This document shows positions 19,465 to 27,403 of a DNA stretch of 64,000 bases, piece after piece. Both the position numbers and the translations under genes were made by a program. The notes under the pieces were generated by a model. The model saw only the letters and a list, made by a program, of their open reading frames with translations. It was not told where the DNA came from and did not search any database. The stretch comes from Flavobacteriaceae bacterium UBA4022 (GTDB lineage: Bacteria; Bacteroidota; Bacteroidia; Flavobacteriales; Flavobacteriaceae), in assembly GCA_002384055.1 (NCBI GenBank), contig DGAU01000011.1, forward strand, positions 10,771 to 74,770. Direction: 5' to 3'. Position 1 is the first letter of the stretch. Each line of letters opens with the position of its first letter.

Positions 19465-19465
19465 T

Positions 19466-19840
19466 TCAATTCCTGTCGACCGAAAATCGACCAGGGCCCA
19501 TAAGAGCGATCGCCACAAAACCAGCCAAATAGAGTAGGGCCAATTCTTTTTTCTGTATCGGGTCATGACCATGTACCACAAATGCCGCAACGGCCATCGT
19601 AATACCTGATATTACTGCAGAAATACGCGTTTGAAGACCGATAATGATCAGGACAGGCGCCACCACTTCTGCCAGCAGTACCAGAATAGAGGTGATAAAG
19701 CCACTCAAACCGATAGGGTCGCCCACTAAGGTCATTTCACCGCCAATAAAGCGCATGAGCTTTGGAAAACCATGGTGCAACATTAACAGGCCAAAAGCCA
19801 CGCGTAGTATTAATAAACCCAAATCGTAATAGCGCTTCAT
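19466..19840 (-). CDS. DoxX-family small membrane protein
   Basis: A 124-residue inner-membrane protein with four predicted helices (YDLGLLILRVAFGLLMLHHG, the PIGLSGFITSILVLLAEVVAPVLIIIG region, ISAVISGITMAVAAFVV and ELALLYLAGFVAIALMG). Family traits are the LRVAFGLLMLHHGFPKL start and the LLAEVVAP segment of helix 2. The longer frame to 19936 adds 32 residues without family support; ATG at 19840 gives the usual N-terminus. The DoxX family is linked to thiosulfate:quinone oxidoreductase subunits and to redox stress, but small single members are mostly uncharacterised. Its stop is one base from holA's, so they converge without a spacer. Confidence 0.85.
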   Translation of the reverse strand: MKRYYDLGLLILRVAFGLLMLHHGFPKLMRFIGGEMTLVGDPIGLSGFITSILVLLAEVVAPVLIIIGLQTRISAVISGITMAVAAFVVHGHDPIQKKELALLYLAGFVAIALMGPGRFSVDRN

Positions 19841-20017
19841 AGGTGAGACATTTTTAGTCAAACGAATATAATTTATTTCGGTCAATTTACATACTTTATT
19901 CTTACATCTTAGCCGAATAAAGTGCTGAAACGCCACATGGCCAATAGGACTGACGGAATCATAATTGGGCTTTGTTCAAAGGCGATTGAAATCTTAGGCG
20001 GCCTCTGTATTTTGTTC

Positions 20018-20025
20018 TATTTTTG
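20018..20025 (+). promoter_or_regulatory. -7 promoter element of the menA-menC-menE run (TATTTTTG)
   Basis: Exact TAnnTTTG match 14 bases before the menA ATG at 20040. A GTG at 20025 that would extend menA begins inside the element, which supports the inner ATG. No good -33 at the expected spacing. Confidence 0.42.
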
Positions 20026-20039
20026 TGCAAATCCTATTT

Positions 20040-20930
20040 ATGGCGACAATAAAACATTGGTTTAAGGCTGCCCGTTTACGGACCCTACCCTTGTCTGTGT
20101 CCGGGGTGCTGCTCGGGGCTTCTTTAGCGGAGCCAGTATTTTATGACACGCTCTTATTTTGGTTGGCCATTGCCACCACCATAGGCTTCCAAATTGTTTC
20201 TAATTTTGCCAATGACTACGGCGATGGCATTCGGGGAACTGATGCGGAACGCGTGGGTGAAGCACGTATGGTGGCAATGGGTCTGATATCGGCCAAAGCA
20301 ATGAAATACGGGATGATTGTGGCGTCGATTTTGTCTTTTTTTACCGCGACGATGTTGATTTTTATGGCATTCGGAATGCACCATTTTTTGTGGGCTTTTG
20401 TGTTTTTTAACCTCACCTTTTTGGCGCTATGGGCGGCCATAAAATATACCGTTGGTAAAAAGGCGTATGGATATAGCGGCTTTGGAGATCTATTCGTTTT
20501 CTTGTTTTTTGGACTCATCAGTGTGGTCGGCACCTTTATTTTGTTTCGACAGTCAGTGGATATTTTGGTTTTACTGCCCGCCTACACTATTGGGGTGTTC
20601 AGTATGGCTGTTCTGAATTTGAATAATTTGCGCGATGCGGCACAAGACCTGCATGCCGGAAAGAAAACCTTAGTGGTCCAATGGGGCGTCTCAAAAGGAA
20701 AAAAATATCATTACTTCTTACTCTTGTCTGGGATGTTGGCTTCTGTCATTTATGCAGTTGGCATTGAGGCTCAAGGGGTGCAGTGGCTTTTTGCCTTGGC
20801 CTTTGTGCCCTTGTTGTGGCATATCAAAACAGTCATGGCCAATCAAGAGCTCAGCGCCTTGGACAGTGAACTCAAGAAAGTCGCGCTGACCACATTTTTG
20901 TTTAGTCTCCTTGTAGCCGTGGCCTTATAA
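20040..20930 (+). CDS. menA: 1,4-dihydroxy-2-naphthoate polyprenyltransferase
   Basis: UbiA-superfamily integral membrane enzyme that prenylates 1,4-dihydroxy-2-naphthoate to demethylmenaquinone. The 296-residue chain shows the MenA N-terminus HWFKAARLRTLPLSVSGVLLG, the first Asp-rich motif NFANDYGDGIRGTD and the second NLNNLRDAAQDLHAGKKTL, with about eight or nine hydrophobic helices. ATG at 20040 is chosen because homologues start MATIKHW-like and the upstream GTG overlaps the promoter element. It opens a plus-strand run with menC, a CPBP protease, menE and an M24 peptidase. Identification is firm because of the second motif and the neighbouring men genes. Confidence 0.95.
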   Translation: MATIKHWFKAARLRTLPLSVSGVLLGASLAEPVFYDTLLFWLAIATTIGFQIVSNFANDYGDGIRGTDAERVGEARMVAMGLISAKAMKYGMIVASILSFFTATMLIFMAFGMHHFLWAFVFFNLTFLALWAAIKYTVGKKAYGYSGFGDLFVFLFFGLISVVGTFILFRQSVDILVLLPAYTIGVFSMAVLNLNNLRDAAQDLHAGKKTLVVQWGVSKGKKYHYFLLLSGMLASVIYAVGIEAQGVQWLFALAFVPLLWHIKTVMANQELSALDSELKKVALTTFLFSLLVAVAL

Positions 20931-20991
20931 TGCGCTATGTTGTACGGGATACTTTTAAGTCATAAATTAGAGAGGTAAATCGCAAAAAGAT

Positions 20992-22047
20992 ATGAAAGCC
21001 CATGTGCAAAAACATCGCTTAGTGTTCAAAAAACCAGGAGGAACTTCACGTGGTGTTTTACACCACAAGGACACCTATTTTTTGACCCTGACTGACGGAG
21101 TACACTGGGGTGTCGGTGAATGTGGCGTTTTTGAGGGACTAAGCCCCGAGAACATGGCCCATTATCCTGATCATTTGGATTGGGTTTGCCAAAATATTGA
21201 TCGGGGTCTTGCATCATTATTAGCGGCATCTGAGGCATTCCCTTCGATACAAATGGGCATGGAAACAGCATTCAGGTCGATTCATGGCGAGGATTCCTTT
21301 GCAATTTTTCCTTCTTTATTTTCATCCGGGGCGGATAAAATAGCCATTAATGGCCTTATTTGGATGGGGCCGATTGAGACAATGTCTCAGCAGATCGAGC
21401 AGCGTCTAGAAGAGGGATTTGATTGTATTAAACTCAAAATAGGGGCTTTGGATTTTGCGGCTGAGTTGGCCCTGATCAAAGGATTGCGCTCGCGGTTTTC
21501 TGCCTCTGAAATTACCATACGCGTCGATGCCAATGGGGCCTATACCGATGATGCTCCGTTAGAAAAATTAAAACGTCTTTCCGAATTGGACTTGCATTCT
21601 ATCGAGCAGCCTATCGCTCAAGGCCACTGGGACCAAATGGCGGAACTGTGTGAACGCACCGATTTGCCCATTGCCTTAGACGAAGAACTCATTGGGATCA
21701 TCGGTTTGGATCAAAAAAGAAAAATGCTCCAGACCATTAAGCCTCAATACATCATACTGAAACCGAGTCTGATAGGTGGGTTTTCCGCTTCTGATCAATG
21801 GATTGAGTTGGCGCAAAGCCAAGATATTGGTTGGTGGGTCACCTCGGCGCTAGAGAGTAATATTGGCCTTAATGCCATTGCTCAATATACTTATACCAAG
21901 CAAGCTTTGGGACCTCAAGGATTGGGTACGGGTAGTTTGTTTGCCAATAATATCGATGCCCCACTGCGGGTGGAAAAAGGCTATTTGTCTTACGATCCAC
22001 ACGCAGATTGGTCATTACAACATTTAAATATACCGACATGTTTATAG
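20992..22047 (+). CDS. menC: o-succinylbenzoate synthase (enolase superfamily)
   Basis: Dehydrates SHCHC to o-succinylbenzoate in menaquinone synthesis. The 351-residue chain has the enolase-superfamily layout: an N-terminal capping domain (WGVGECGVFEGLSPENM) and a barrel with catalytic KLK in IKLKIGALDF, metal ligands Asp in RVDANGAY, Glu in SIEQPI and Asp/Glu in ALDEELIG, and the second catalytic Lys in ILKPSLIGGF. Enolase-superfamily members can also be dipeptide epimerases or racemases, but position between menA and menE makes MenC by far the best call. It overlaps the CPBP gene by 10 bp. Confidence 0.93.
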   Translation: MKAHVQKHRLVFKKPGGTSRGVLHHKDTYFLTLTDGVHWGVGECGVFEGLSPENMAHYPDHLDWVCQNIDRGLASLLAASEAFPSIQMGMETAFRSIHGEDSFAIFPSLFSSGADKIAINGLIWMGPIETMSQQIEQRLEEGFDCIKLKIGALDFAAELALIKGLRSRFSASEITIRVDANGAYTDDAPLEKLKRLSELDLHSIEQPIAQGHWDQMAELCERTDLPIALDEELIGIIGLDQKRKMLQTIKPQYIILKPSLIGGFSASDQWIELAQSQDIGWWVTSALESNIGLNAIAQYTYTKQALGPQGLGTGSLFANNIDAPLRVEKGYLSYDPHADWSLQHLNIPTCL

Positions 22048-22976
22048 AACAGGCATTTAATTATCTACACCATTCTTGGCGTTATTTATTGGGCACGATT
22101 GTCATTTTTATCATTTGGCAACTTGGAACCATTCCTTTTGCTGCTGCCATTTTTAGTAAAGTCCTTATGGATGGAGGTGATCTCGAGGCACTGCAAGAAG
22201 ATCAGTCCTTGCTCATGAAGGTATTGGACCCTAACCTGACTTTGTTTTTGATGCTCTTATCTTTTGCGATTGGTTTATTTGGTCTCTATATATGGCTCAA
22301 AGGTGTGCACCAACAGCCCATGAAGGCGATAACAACCGCAAGAAAAAAGGTCGACTGGCAGCGGATATGGTTTGGTTTTTCTCTAATAGCAGGCACGACA
22401 TTAGTGCTTACAGGAGTGGACTATTTTTTACACCCCGAATCCTATGAAGTTCAATTTGACCTGGGCTCTTTTGCGCTGTTATTTATTTTGGCCATAGTGA
22501 TGATCCCGCTGCAAACCAGTTTTGAAGAGTACTTATTTCGTGGTTATTTGATGCAGGGCATTGGCGTGATGACACGCACTCGGTGGGTGCCTTTGTTACT
22601 TACTTCTGTCATCTTTGGGGGCATGCATTTTTTCAATCCAGAAGTCGCGAAAATGGGCCCGATTTTAATGATTTACTATATCGGTACTGGTTTGTTTTTG
22701 GGCATCATCACCTTGATGGATGATGGCTTAGAACTGGCTCTGGGTTTTCATGCAGGCAATAACCTCATTGGTGCGCTTTTGGTTACCGCCGATTGGACGG
22801 CCTTTCAGACCGATTCGATTTTGAAGGATATTTCTGATCCCAGTGCGGGGGTCGATGCCGTGATTCCAGTATTCATTATTTATCCCGTGTTTTTGTTTTT
22901 GATGGCCCGGCGTTTTGGATGGTCTCAGTGGCGTGAAAAATTAACGGGTCCTATGAAAACAGATCCCTCTCATTGA
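22038..22976 (+). CDS. CPBP-family intramembrane glutamic endopeptidase
   Basis: A 312-residue integral membrane protein of the CAAX-protease/bacteriocin-processing (Abi, M79) family. The family motifs are SFEEYLFRGYLMQ (EE-X3-R), FGGMHFFNP (His) and GFHAGNNLIGALL (His and Asn). About eight hydrophobic segments are seen. ATG at 22038 lies inside the end of menC (10-bp overlap), so translation is coupled; the ORF's earlier ATG at 22008 would add 10 unlikely residues. The substrate of these proteases in Bacteroidota is unknown; an embedded position in a men cluster is positional evidence only. Confidence 0.88.
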   Translation: MFIEQAFNYLHHSWRYLLGTIVIFIIWQLGTIPFAAAIFSKVLMDGGDLEALQEDQSLLMKVLDPNLTLFLMLLSFAIGLFGLYIWLKGVHQQPMKAITTARKKVDWQRIWFGFSLIAGTTLVLTGVDYFLHPESYEVQFDLGSFALLFILAIVMIPLQTSFEEYLFRGYLMQGIGVMTRTRWVPLLLTSVIFGGMHFFNPEVAKMGPILMIYYIGTGLFLGIITLMDDGLELALGFHAGNNLIGALLVTADWTAFQTDSILKDISDPSAGVDAVIPVFIIYPVFLFLMARRFGWSQWREKLTGPMKTDPSH

Positions 22977-22991
22977 TTTTTTGACTCACCC

Positions 22992-24077
22992 ATGAACCAA
23001 CTCATCGATAACTTATGGCATCCCGAATTCCGACTCAATGGGTTGACCTTTGATTCGGTTTCGGAACTATTGGATTTTGCTCAAGACTTGATTGATGAAG
23101 GGGCGGAGCATGAAATTCTTATGGCTCAATTTTTCGTAAAATGGTTTGGTACTGCACCGGAGATGTCTGTCAAAACTTCAGGGTCAACAGGCTTGCCAAA
23201 GATCCTCCCGCTGACCAAGGAACACATGATCTTTAGTGCAAAAACCACAGGAGCATATTTTAATATCGGTGCCGGCACGCGTGCCTTATTATGCTTGCCG
23301 GTGCACTATATCGCAGGTCAAATGATGCTGGTTCGTGCTTTGGTTTTGGGTTGGGACCTGCATGTGGTGGCTCCTTCGCGAGATGCGCTTACCCAATATG
23401 ACAACCGTTATGATTTTGTGGCTTTAGTACCGTATCAAGTCAGTTACGCGCTTTCTGCTTTAAAAAAGGTGAAGAAATTAATCATTGGTGGCGGTGTTCT
23501 TTCTCAGGAATTAGAAACAGCCCTTCAGAATCATGATGTGGAAGCCTATGCCACCTATGGCATGACCGAGACCATAACGCACGTCGCAGCCAGACGCGTT
23601 AATGGGAGTGAGCGCTCAGAGATTTATCATGCCATGCCTCAGGTAAGATTTGCTCAAGACCAACGGGATTGTCTTTTGATATACGCTCCGGGCTTATCTG
23701 AAGCGCCCATCATCACTAACGATGTAGTTCGCCTGGTGTCAGATACTGCTTTTTGTTATTTGGGGCGCATTGATTTAGTGATCAACTCTGGAGGCATAAA
23801 GCACCAACCTGAGTCCATTGAGCATAAATTATTAAAATACCTTAAAGGGCCTTTGGTAGTGAGCTCAGAGCCGCATGCCACATTGGGACAACAATTGATC
23901 TTAGTGCTCCAGGCTTCTGGTGGAGAGGAATCTGTTGATCTGGATACAGCCATCGCCACTTTGGACCCATTAGAACGTCCCAAAAAAGTATATACTTTTA
24001 CGCAATTGCCCTTAACAGAAACCGGAAAAGTAAAACGCGCCCAAATCAAAGAGGTGCTTGAAAAACAGAAAAAATGA
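22992..24077 (+). CDS. menE: o-succinylbenzoate-CoA ligase (AMP-binding enzyme)
   Basis: Activates o-succinylbenzoate to its CoA thioester with ATP, giving the substrate of MenB. Adenylate-forming motifs are present: the P-loop-like KTSGSTGLPK, the A5 motif YATYGMTETITHVA, the D-containing GRIDLVINSGGIKHQPE and the C-terminal catalytic lysine region LPLTETGKVKRAQIK. At 361 residues it is shorter than the usual 450-500, because the N-terminal subdomain is reduced, as is common in flavobacterial MenE. It overlaps the M24 peptidase gene by 4 bp (ATGA). Context with menA and menC settles the substrate. Confidence 0.92.
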   Translation: MNQLIDNLWHPEFRLNGLTFDSVSELLDFAQDLIDEGAEHEILMAQFFVKWFGTAPEMSVKTSGSTGLPKILPLTKEHMIFSAKTTGAYFNIGAGTRALLCLPVHYIAGQMMLVRALVLGWDLHVVAPSRDALTQYDNRYDFVALVPYQVSYALSALKKVKKLIIGGGVLSQELETALQNHDVEAYATYGMTETITHVAARRVNGSERSEIYHAMPQVRFAQDQRDCLLIYAPGLSEAPIITNDVVRLVSDTAFCYLGRIDLVINSGGIKHQPESIEHKLLKYLKGPLVVSSEPHATLGQQLILVLQASGGEESVDLDTAIATLDPLERPKKVYTFTQLPLTETGKVKRAQIKEVLEKQKK

Positions 24078-25420
24078 AACAAGCATTCACAAGACCTCAT
24101 CTGAAATGCCTTGGTTGGAAATTGTTTCTGGCCATACTATTGTCCAGTAACCTGCAGGGCCAAGTTTTAACCGAAAAAGCCCAGGCCGAGCGCTATGACA
24201 ACCAGCTTTATGAGCGTATTCATAAGGTGTTGCCAAGTTTGATGGAGCAACACGGTATTGACATGTGGCTCTTGATTTCTAGAGAATATAATGAAGATCC
24301 CATTTTGCGTACTTTTTTGCCGGCCACTTGGCTCAATGCACGACGCCGTACCATTATTTTATTTTATAAGGATGAGGTCAGTGGTTCCTTTGAGGCCTTG
24401 GCGGTAGCGCGATACGGCATCGGCAATGCCATCAAATCGGCTTGGGACAAAGAACAACAGCCCGACCAATGGGCCCGACTATTGGAATTAATTCAAGAAC
24501 GTGATCCCAAGGTGATTGGACTCAATTATTCCGAGGATTATGGGATTGCTGACGGAATTGTCAAAACGGATTATGAGGGATTAATGGCTGTCTTGCCCAC
24601 AGTATATCAGCAGCGTGTCGTTTCTGCCGAGCCCCTTGCCGTGTCTTGGATCGAAACCAGGACACCATCAGAAATGGCTGTTTTTGCTTCGATGGTAGAT
24701 CTGACTCATGATATTATCGCTGAGGCCTTCTCGCGCCAGGTGATTACCCCGGGCAAAACAACGTCAGACGATGTGGTTTGGTGGTTGCGCCAAAAAGTAA
24801 CCGACCTGGGCTTGCAAACATGGTTTCATCCCACTATTGATATCCAACGCAGTGATGAGGCGCTAAAAAGCCATATAGAAGCATTTTCTAATGGCTACAG
24901 CGATCAAGTGATCATGCCTGGGGATTTGTTGCACTGTGATTTTGGGATCAGCTATTTGGGCTTAAATACAGATTGTCAACAACATGCCTATGTCCCATTT
25001 CCTCAAGAAAATGAGGTTCCTGAATTTTTAAAAGAAGCTTTTAATACGGGAAATCGGGTTCAAGATCTGTTTACCGGAGAATTTGTCCAAGGTCGAACAG
25101 GAAATGAAATTTTGGCTTCGGCATTGCAGTTGGGGCGTACTCAAGGCTTGAGACCGTCTATCTACACGCATCCCTTGGGGACTTATGGGCATAGCGCAGG
25201 AACAACTCTAGGCATGTGGGATGCTCAAAATGGGGTGCCCGGATCTGGAGATTATGCGCTGCAATACAAAACAGCCTACGCCATTGAACTCAATAATACG
25301 GTTTACTTGTCTCAGTGGAAAAAAGACATCCGGATCATGCTCGAAGAGGCGGGTTATTTTGATGCCGATGGATTTCGTTACGTCAGTGGCCGCCAAGAGG
25401 GGATACTTCTGGTGGACTAG
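24074..25420 (+). CDS. secreted M24-family metallopeptidase (Xaa-Pro aminopeptidase-like)
   Basis: A 448-residue pita-bread-fold metallopeptidase with an N-terminal signal-like segment (LGWKLFLAILLSSNLQGQ), so it probably works in the periplasm. The five metal ligands of M24 are all present: Asp289 (HCDFG), Asp300 (NTDCQQH), His373 (GTYGHSAG), Glu405 (YAIELNN) and Glu442 (GRQEGILL). An N-terminal creatinase-like domain (about 40-195) precedes the catalytic domain. The gene starts inside the end of menE (ATGA overlap), and is therefore co-translated with the men run. Peptide substrate is not determinable. Confidence 0.88.
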   Translation: MKQAFTRPHLKCLGWKLFLAILLSSNLQGQVLTEKAQAERYDNQLYERIHKVLPSLMEQHGIDMWLLISREYNEDPILRTFLPATWLNARRRTIILFYKDEVSGSFEALAVARYGIGNAIKSAWDKEQQPDQWARLLELIQERDPKVIGLNYSEDYGIADGIVKTDYEGLMAVLPTVYQQRVVSAEPLAVSWIETRTPSEMAVFASMVDLTHDIIAEAFSRQVITPGKTTSDDVVWWLRQKVTDLGLQTWFHPTIDIQRSDEALKSHIEAFSNGYSDQVIMPGDLLHCDFGISYLGLNTDCQQHAYVPFPQENEVPEFLKEAFNTGNRVQDLFTGEFVQGRTGNEILASALQLGRTQGLRPSIYTHPLGTYGHSAGTTLGMWDAQNGVPGSGDYALQYKTAYAIELNNTVYLSQWKKDIRIMLEEAGYFDADGFRYVSGRQEGILLVD

Positions 25421-27049
25421 TTAAACTTGAATCACACCCATATTAAATACCTTAGTGATAGGGGCGTGGTCAGCCGCTTCGATCCCCATAGAGATCCATT
25501 TGCGCGTTTCGATCGGGTTGATGACCGCGTCTGTCCACAATCTTGAGGCGGCATAATAAGGAGAGACTTGATCGTCATATTTGGCCTTTATGTTGTCAAA
25601 AAGGGCCTTTTGTTCTGCGTCTGTGATGGCTTTGCCTTGCTTTTTGAGGCGAGCGGTTTCGATTTGGAGCAATACCTTTGCGGCACTATTACCACTCATC
25701 ACGGCAAGCTCTGCACTGGGCCAGGCCACAATGAATCTGGGGTCATAAGCCTTGCCGCACATGGCGTAATTACCAGCGCCATAGGAATTGCCAATAATGA
25801 TGGTGAATTTCGGGACCACAGAGTTGCTTACAGCATTTACCATTTTAGCCCCGTCTTTAATGATGCCTCCATGCTCACTTTTACTACCGACCATGAAGCC
25901 GGTCACGTCTTGCAGAAAGACCAGCGGTATTTTCTTTTGGTTACAATTGGCTATAAAACGCGTGGCTTTATCAGCGCTATCGCTATAGATTACGCCGCCA
26001 AATTGCATTTCACCCAGTTTGTTTTTGACGACTTTACGTTGGTTAGCCACAATACCTACAGCCCATCCATTGATCCGTGCATATCCCGTGAGAATGGTTT
26101 TGCCATAGCCTGCTTTGTACTGATCAAACTCAGAGTCGTCTACTAAAGCCTCGATGAGCTCCAACATATTGTACTGTTCGGACCGGGACAGCGGCAATTT
26201 GCCAAATAAATGATCGGGCTCCACTTTTGGTGCTTTGGCTGCGATACGGTTAAATCCTGCCGAGTCTGGGCGGCCCATTTTATCGACAAGTTTTTTAATG
26301 GTATCCAGGGCTTGTTGATCGTCTTTTACTTTATAATCCGTTACGCCACTGATTTCGGAATGTGTCGTGGCGCCACCTAAGGTTTCATTGTCTATGCTTT
26401 CGCCAATGGCGGCCTTGACCAGATAGCTCCCTGCCAAAAAGATACTACCGGTTTTTTCTACGATGATCGCCTCATCACTCATAATAGGTAAATAAGCTCC
26501 GCCAGCGACACAGCTGCCCATAATGGCGGCAATTTGCGGAATACCCGCACTGCTCATCTGGGCGTTGTTGCGGAAAATACGGCCAAAATGCTCTTTGTCT
26601 GGGAAAATCTCATCCTGCATGGGCAGATAGACGCCTGCACTGTCGACCAGATAAATGATTGGAATTCTATTTTCAAGGGCGATCTCCTGGGCACGCAAGT
26701 TTTTCTTAGCGGTAATAGGGAACCATGCTCCAGCCTTTACGGTAGCATCATTGGCCACCACAATGCATAGCCGTTTTTTGATATAACCCAATTTAACCAC
26801 AACACCGGCACTAGGACAGCCGCCATGCTCTGGGTACATGCCGTCTCCTGCAAAAGCACCAATTTCAATGGACTCTTTGTTGGCGTCTAATAGATACTCA
26901 ATGCGCTCTCTAGCGGTAAGTTTTCCCTTAATATGTTGTTTTTCAATGGCTGCTTTGCCACCGCCAAGTGCGACTTGAGCTAAACGTTTTCTGAGGTCAG
27001 AGGCGAGTAATTTATTGTGATCTTCGTTGCGGTTGAAGTCTAAATTCAT
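25421..27049 (-). CDS. acyl-CoA carboxylase beta (carboxyltransferase) subunit, methylcrotonyl-CoA-type
   Basis: Transfers carboxyl from biotin to an acyl-CoA. The 542-residue chain has N- and C-terminal crotonase-like halves with VANDATVKAGAWFPITAKKNLRAQEIA, IYLVDSAGVYLPMQDE, IMGSCVAGGAYLP and IIGNSYGAGNYAMCGKAYDPRF. The pattern VANDATVK.G plus PMQDEIFPD is closer to methylcrotonyl-CoA carboxylase (leucine breakdown) than to propionyl-CoA carboxylase, but the acyl specificity is inference. No biotin-carrying alpha subunit is in the window. It stops directly next to the convergent M24 peptidase stop. A perfect -7 element is found just upstream at 27073-27066. Confidence 0.88.
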   Translation of the reverse strand: MNLDFNRNEDHNKLLASDLRKRLAQVALGGGKAAIEKQHIKGKLTARERIEYLLDANKESIEIGAFAGDGMYPEHGGCPSAGVVVKLGYIKKRLCIVVANDATVKAGAWFPITAKKNLRAQEIALENRIPIIYLVDSAGVYLPMQDEIFPDKEHFGRIFRNNAQMSSAGIPQIAAIMGSCVAGGAYLPIMSDEAIIVEKTGSIFLAGSYLVKAAIGESIDNETLGGATTHSEISGVTDYKVKDDQQALDTIKKLVDKMGRPDSAGFNRIAAKAPKVEPDHLFGKLPLSRSEQYNMLELIEALVDDSEFDQYKAGYGKTILTGYARINGWAVGIVANQRKVVKNKLGEMQFGGVIYSDSADKATRFIANCNQKKIPLVFLQDVTGFMVGSKSEHGGIIKDGAKMVNAVSNSVVPKFTIIIGNSYGAGNYAMCGKAYDPRFIVAWPSAELAVMSGNSAAKVLLQIETARLKKQGKAITDAEQKALFDNIKAKYDDQVSPYYAASRLWTDAVINPIETRKWISMGIEAADHAPITKVFNMGVIQV

Positions 27050-27065
27050 GTGTGGCGGGTTTATC

Positions 27066-27073
27066 CAAAAATA
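27066..27073 (-). promoter_or_regulatory. -7 promoter element of the acyl-CoA carboxylase gene (TATTTTTG)
   Basis: Exact TAnnTTTG on the minus strand, 17 bases before the ATG at 27049, giving a leader of about 10 bases. Confidence 0.45.
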
Positions 27074-27198
27074 CGAAATGCCCCTAAATTATGGCTTATT
27101 TGTATGATTTATTACCGATATTTGTCTAGCAGAATCTGGAGCAGTCGTGTTTTTTTATTTGGAGCATTACCCTCTTCTTTACCTTTAATAAATACATT

Positions 27199-27378
27199 AT
27201 GATGAACAAAAATACCGTTTTGGCTTGGGCTACTTTTATTATGATTTTCGTGGGTTGTGCCTTAATTGCTTTAGGCGCATTTAAGTATGAAGAAGTCGCC
27301 GGCTGGGGATTTGCTTCTGTGGGCTTTGGTTTTTTTGCCATTGCCTGGGTATTTAATGCCCTGAAAGGCCGCGTTTAG
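27199..27378 (+). CDS. CAL67264-type small membrane protein (59 aa)
   Basis: A short gene easily missed by length filters. ATG at 27199 opens a 60-codon frame coding 59 residues with two hydrophobic helices: TVLAWATFIMIFVGCALIAL and GWGFASVGFGFFAIAWVFNAL, joined by GAFKYEEVA and ending KGRV. This matches the CAL67264 family of flavobacterial two-span membrane proteins as I know it. It is 25 bases upstream of ettA on the same strand and may be co-transcribed with it. Function unknown; the recurrence of the family in flavobacteria argues for a real gene. Confidence 0.8.
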   Translation: MMNKNTVLAWATFIMIFVGCALIALGAFKYEEVAGWGFASVGFGFFAIAWVFNALKGRV

Positions 27379-27403
27379 TCTATTTATCTAATACTTTCTT
27401 TTT

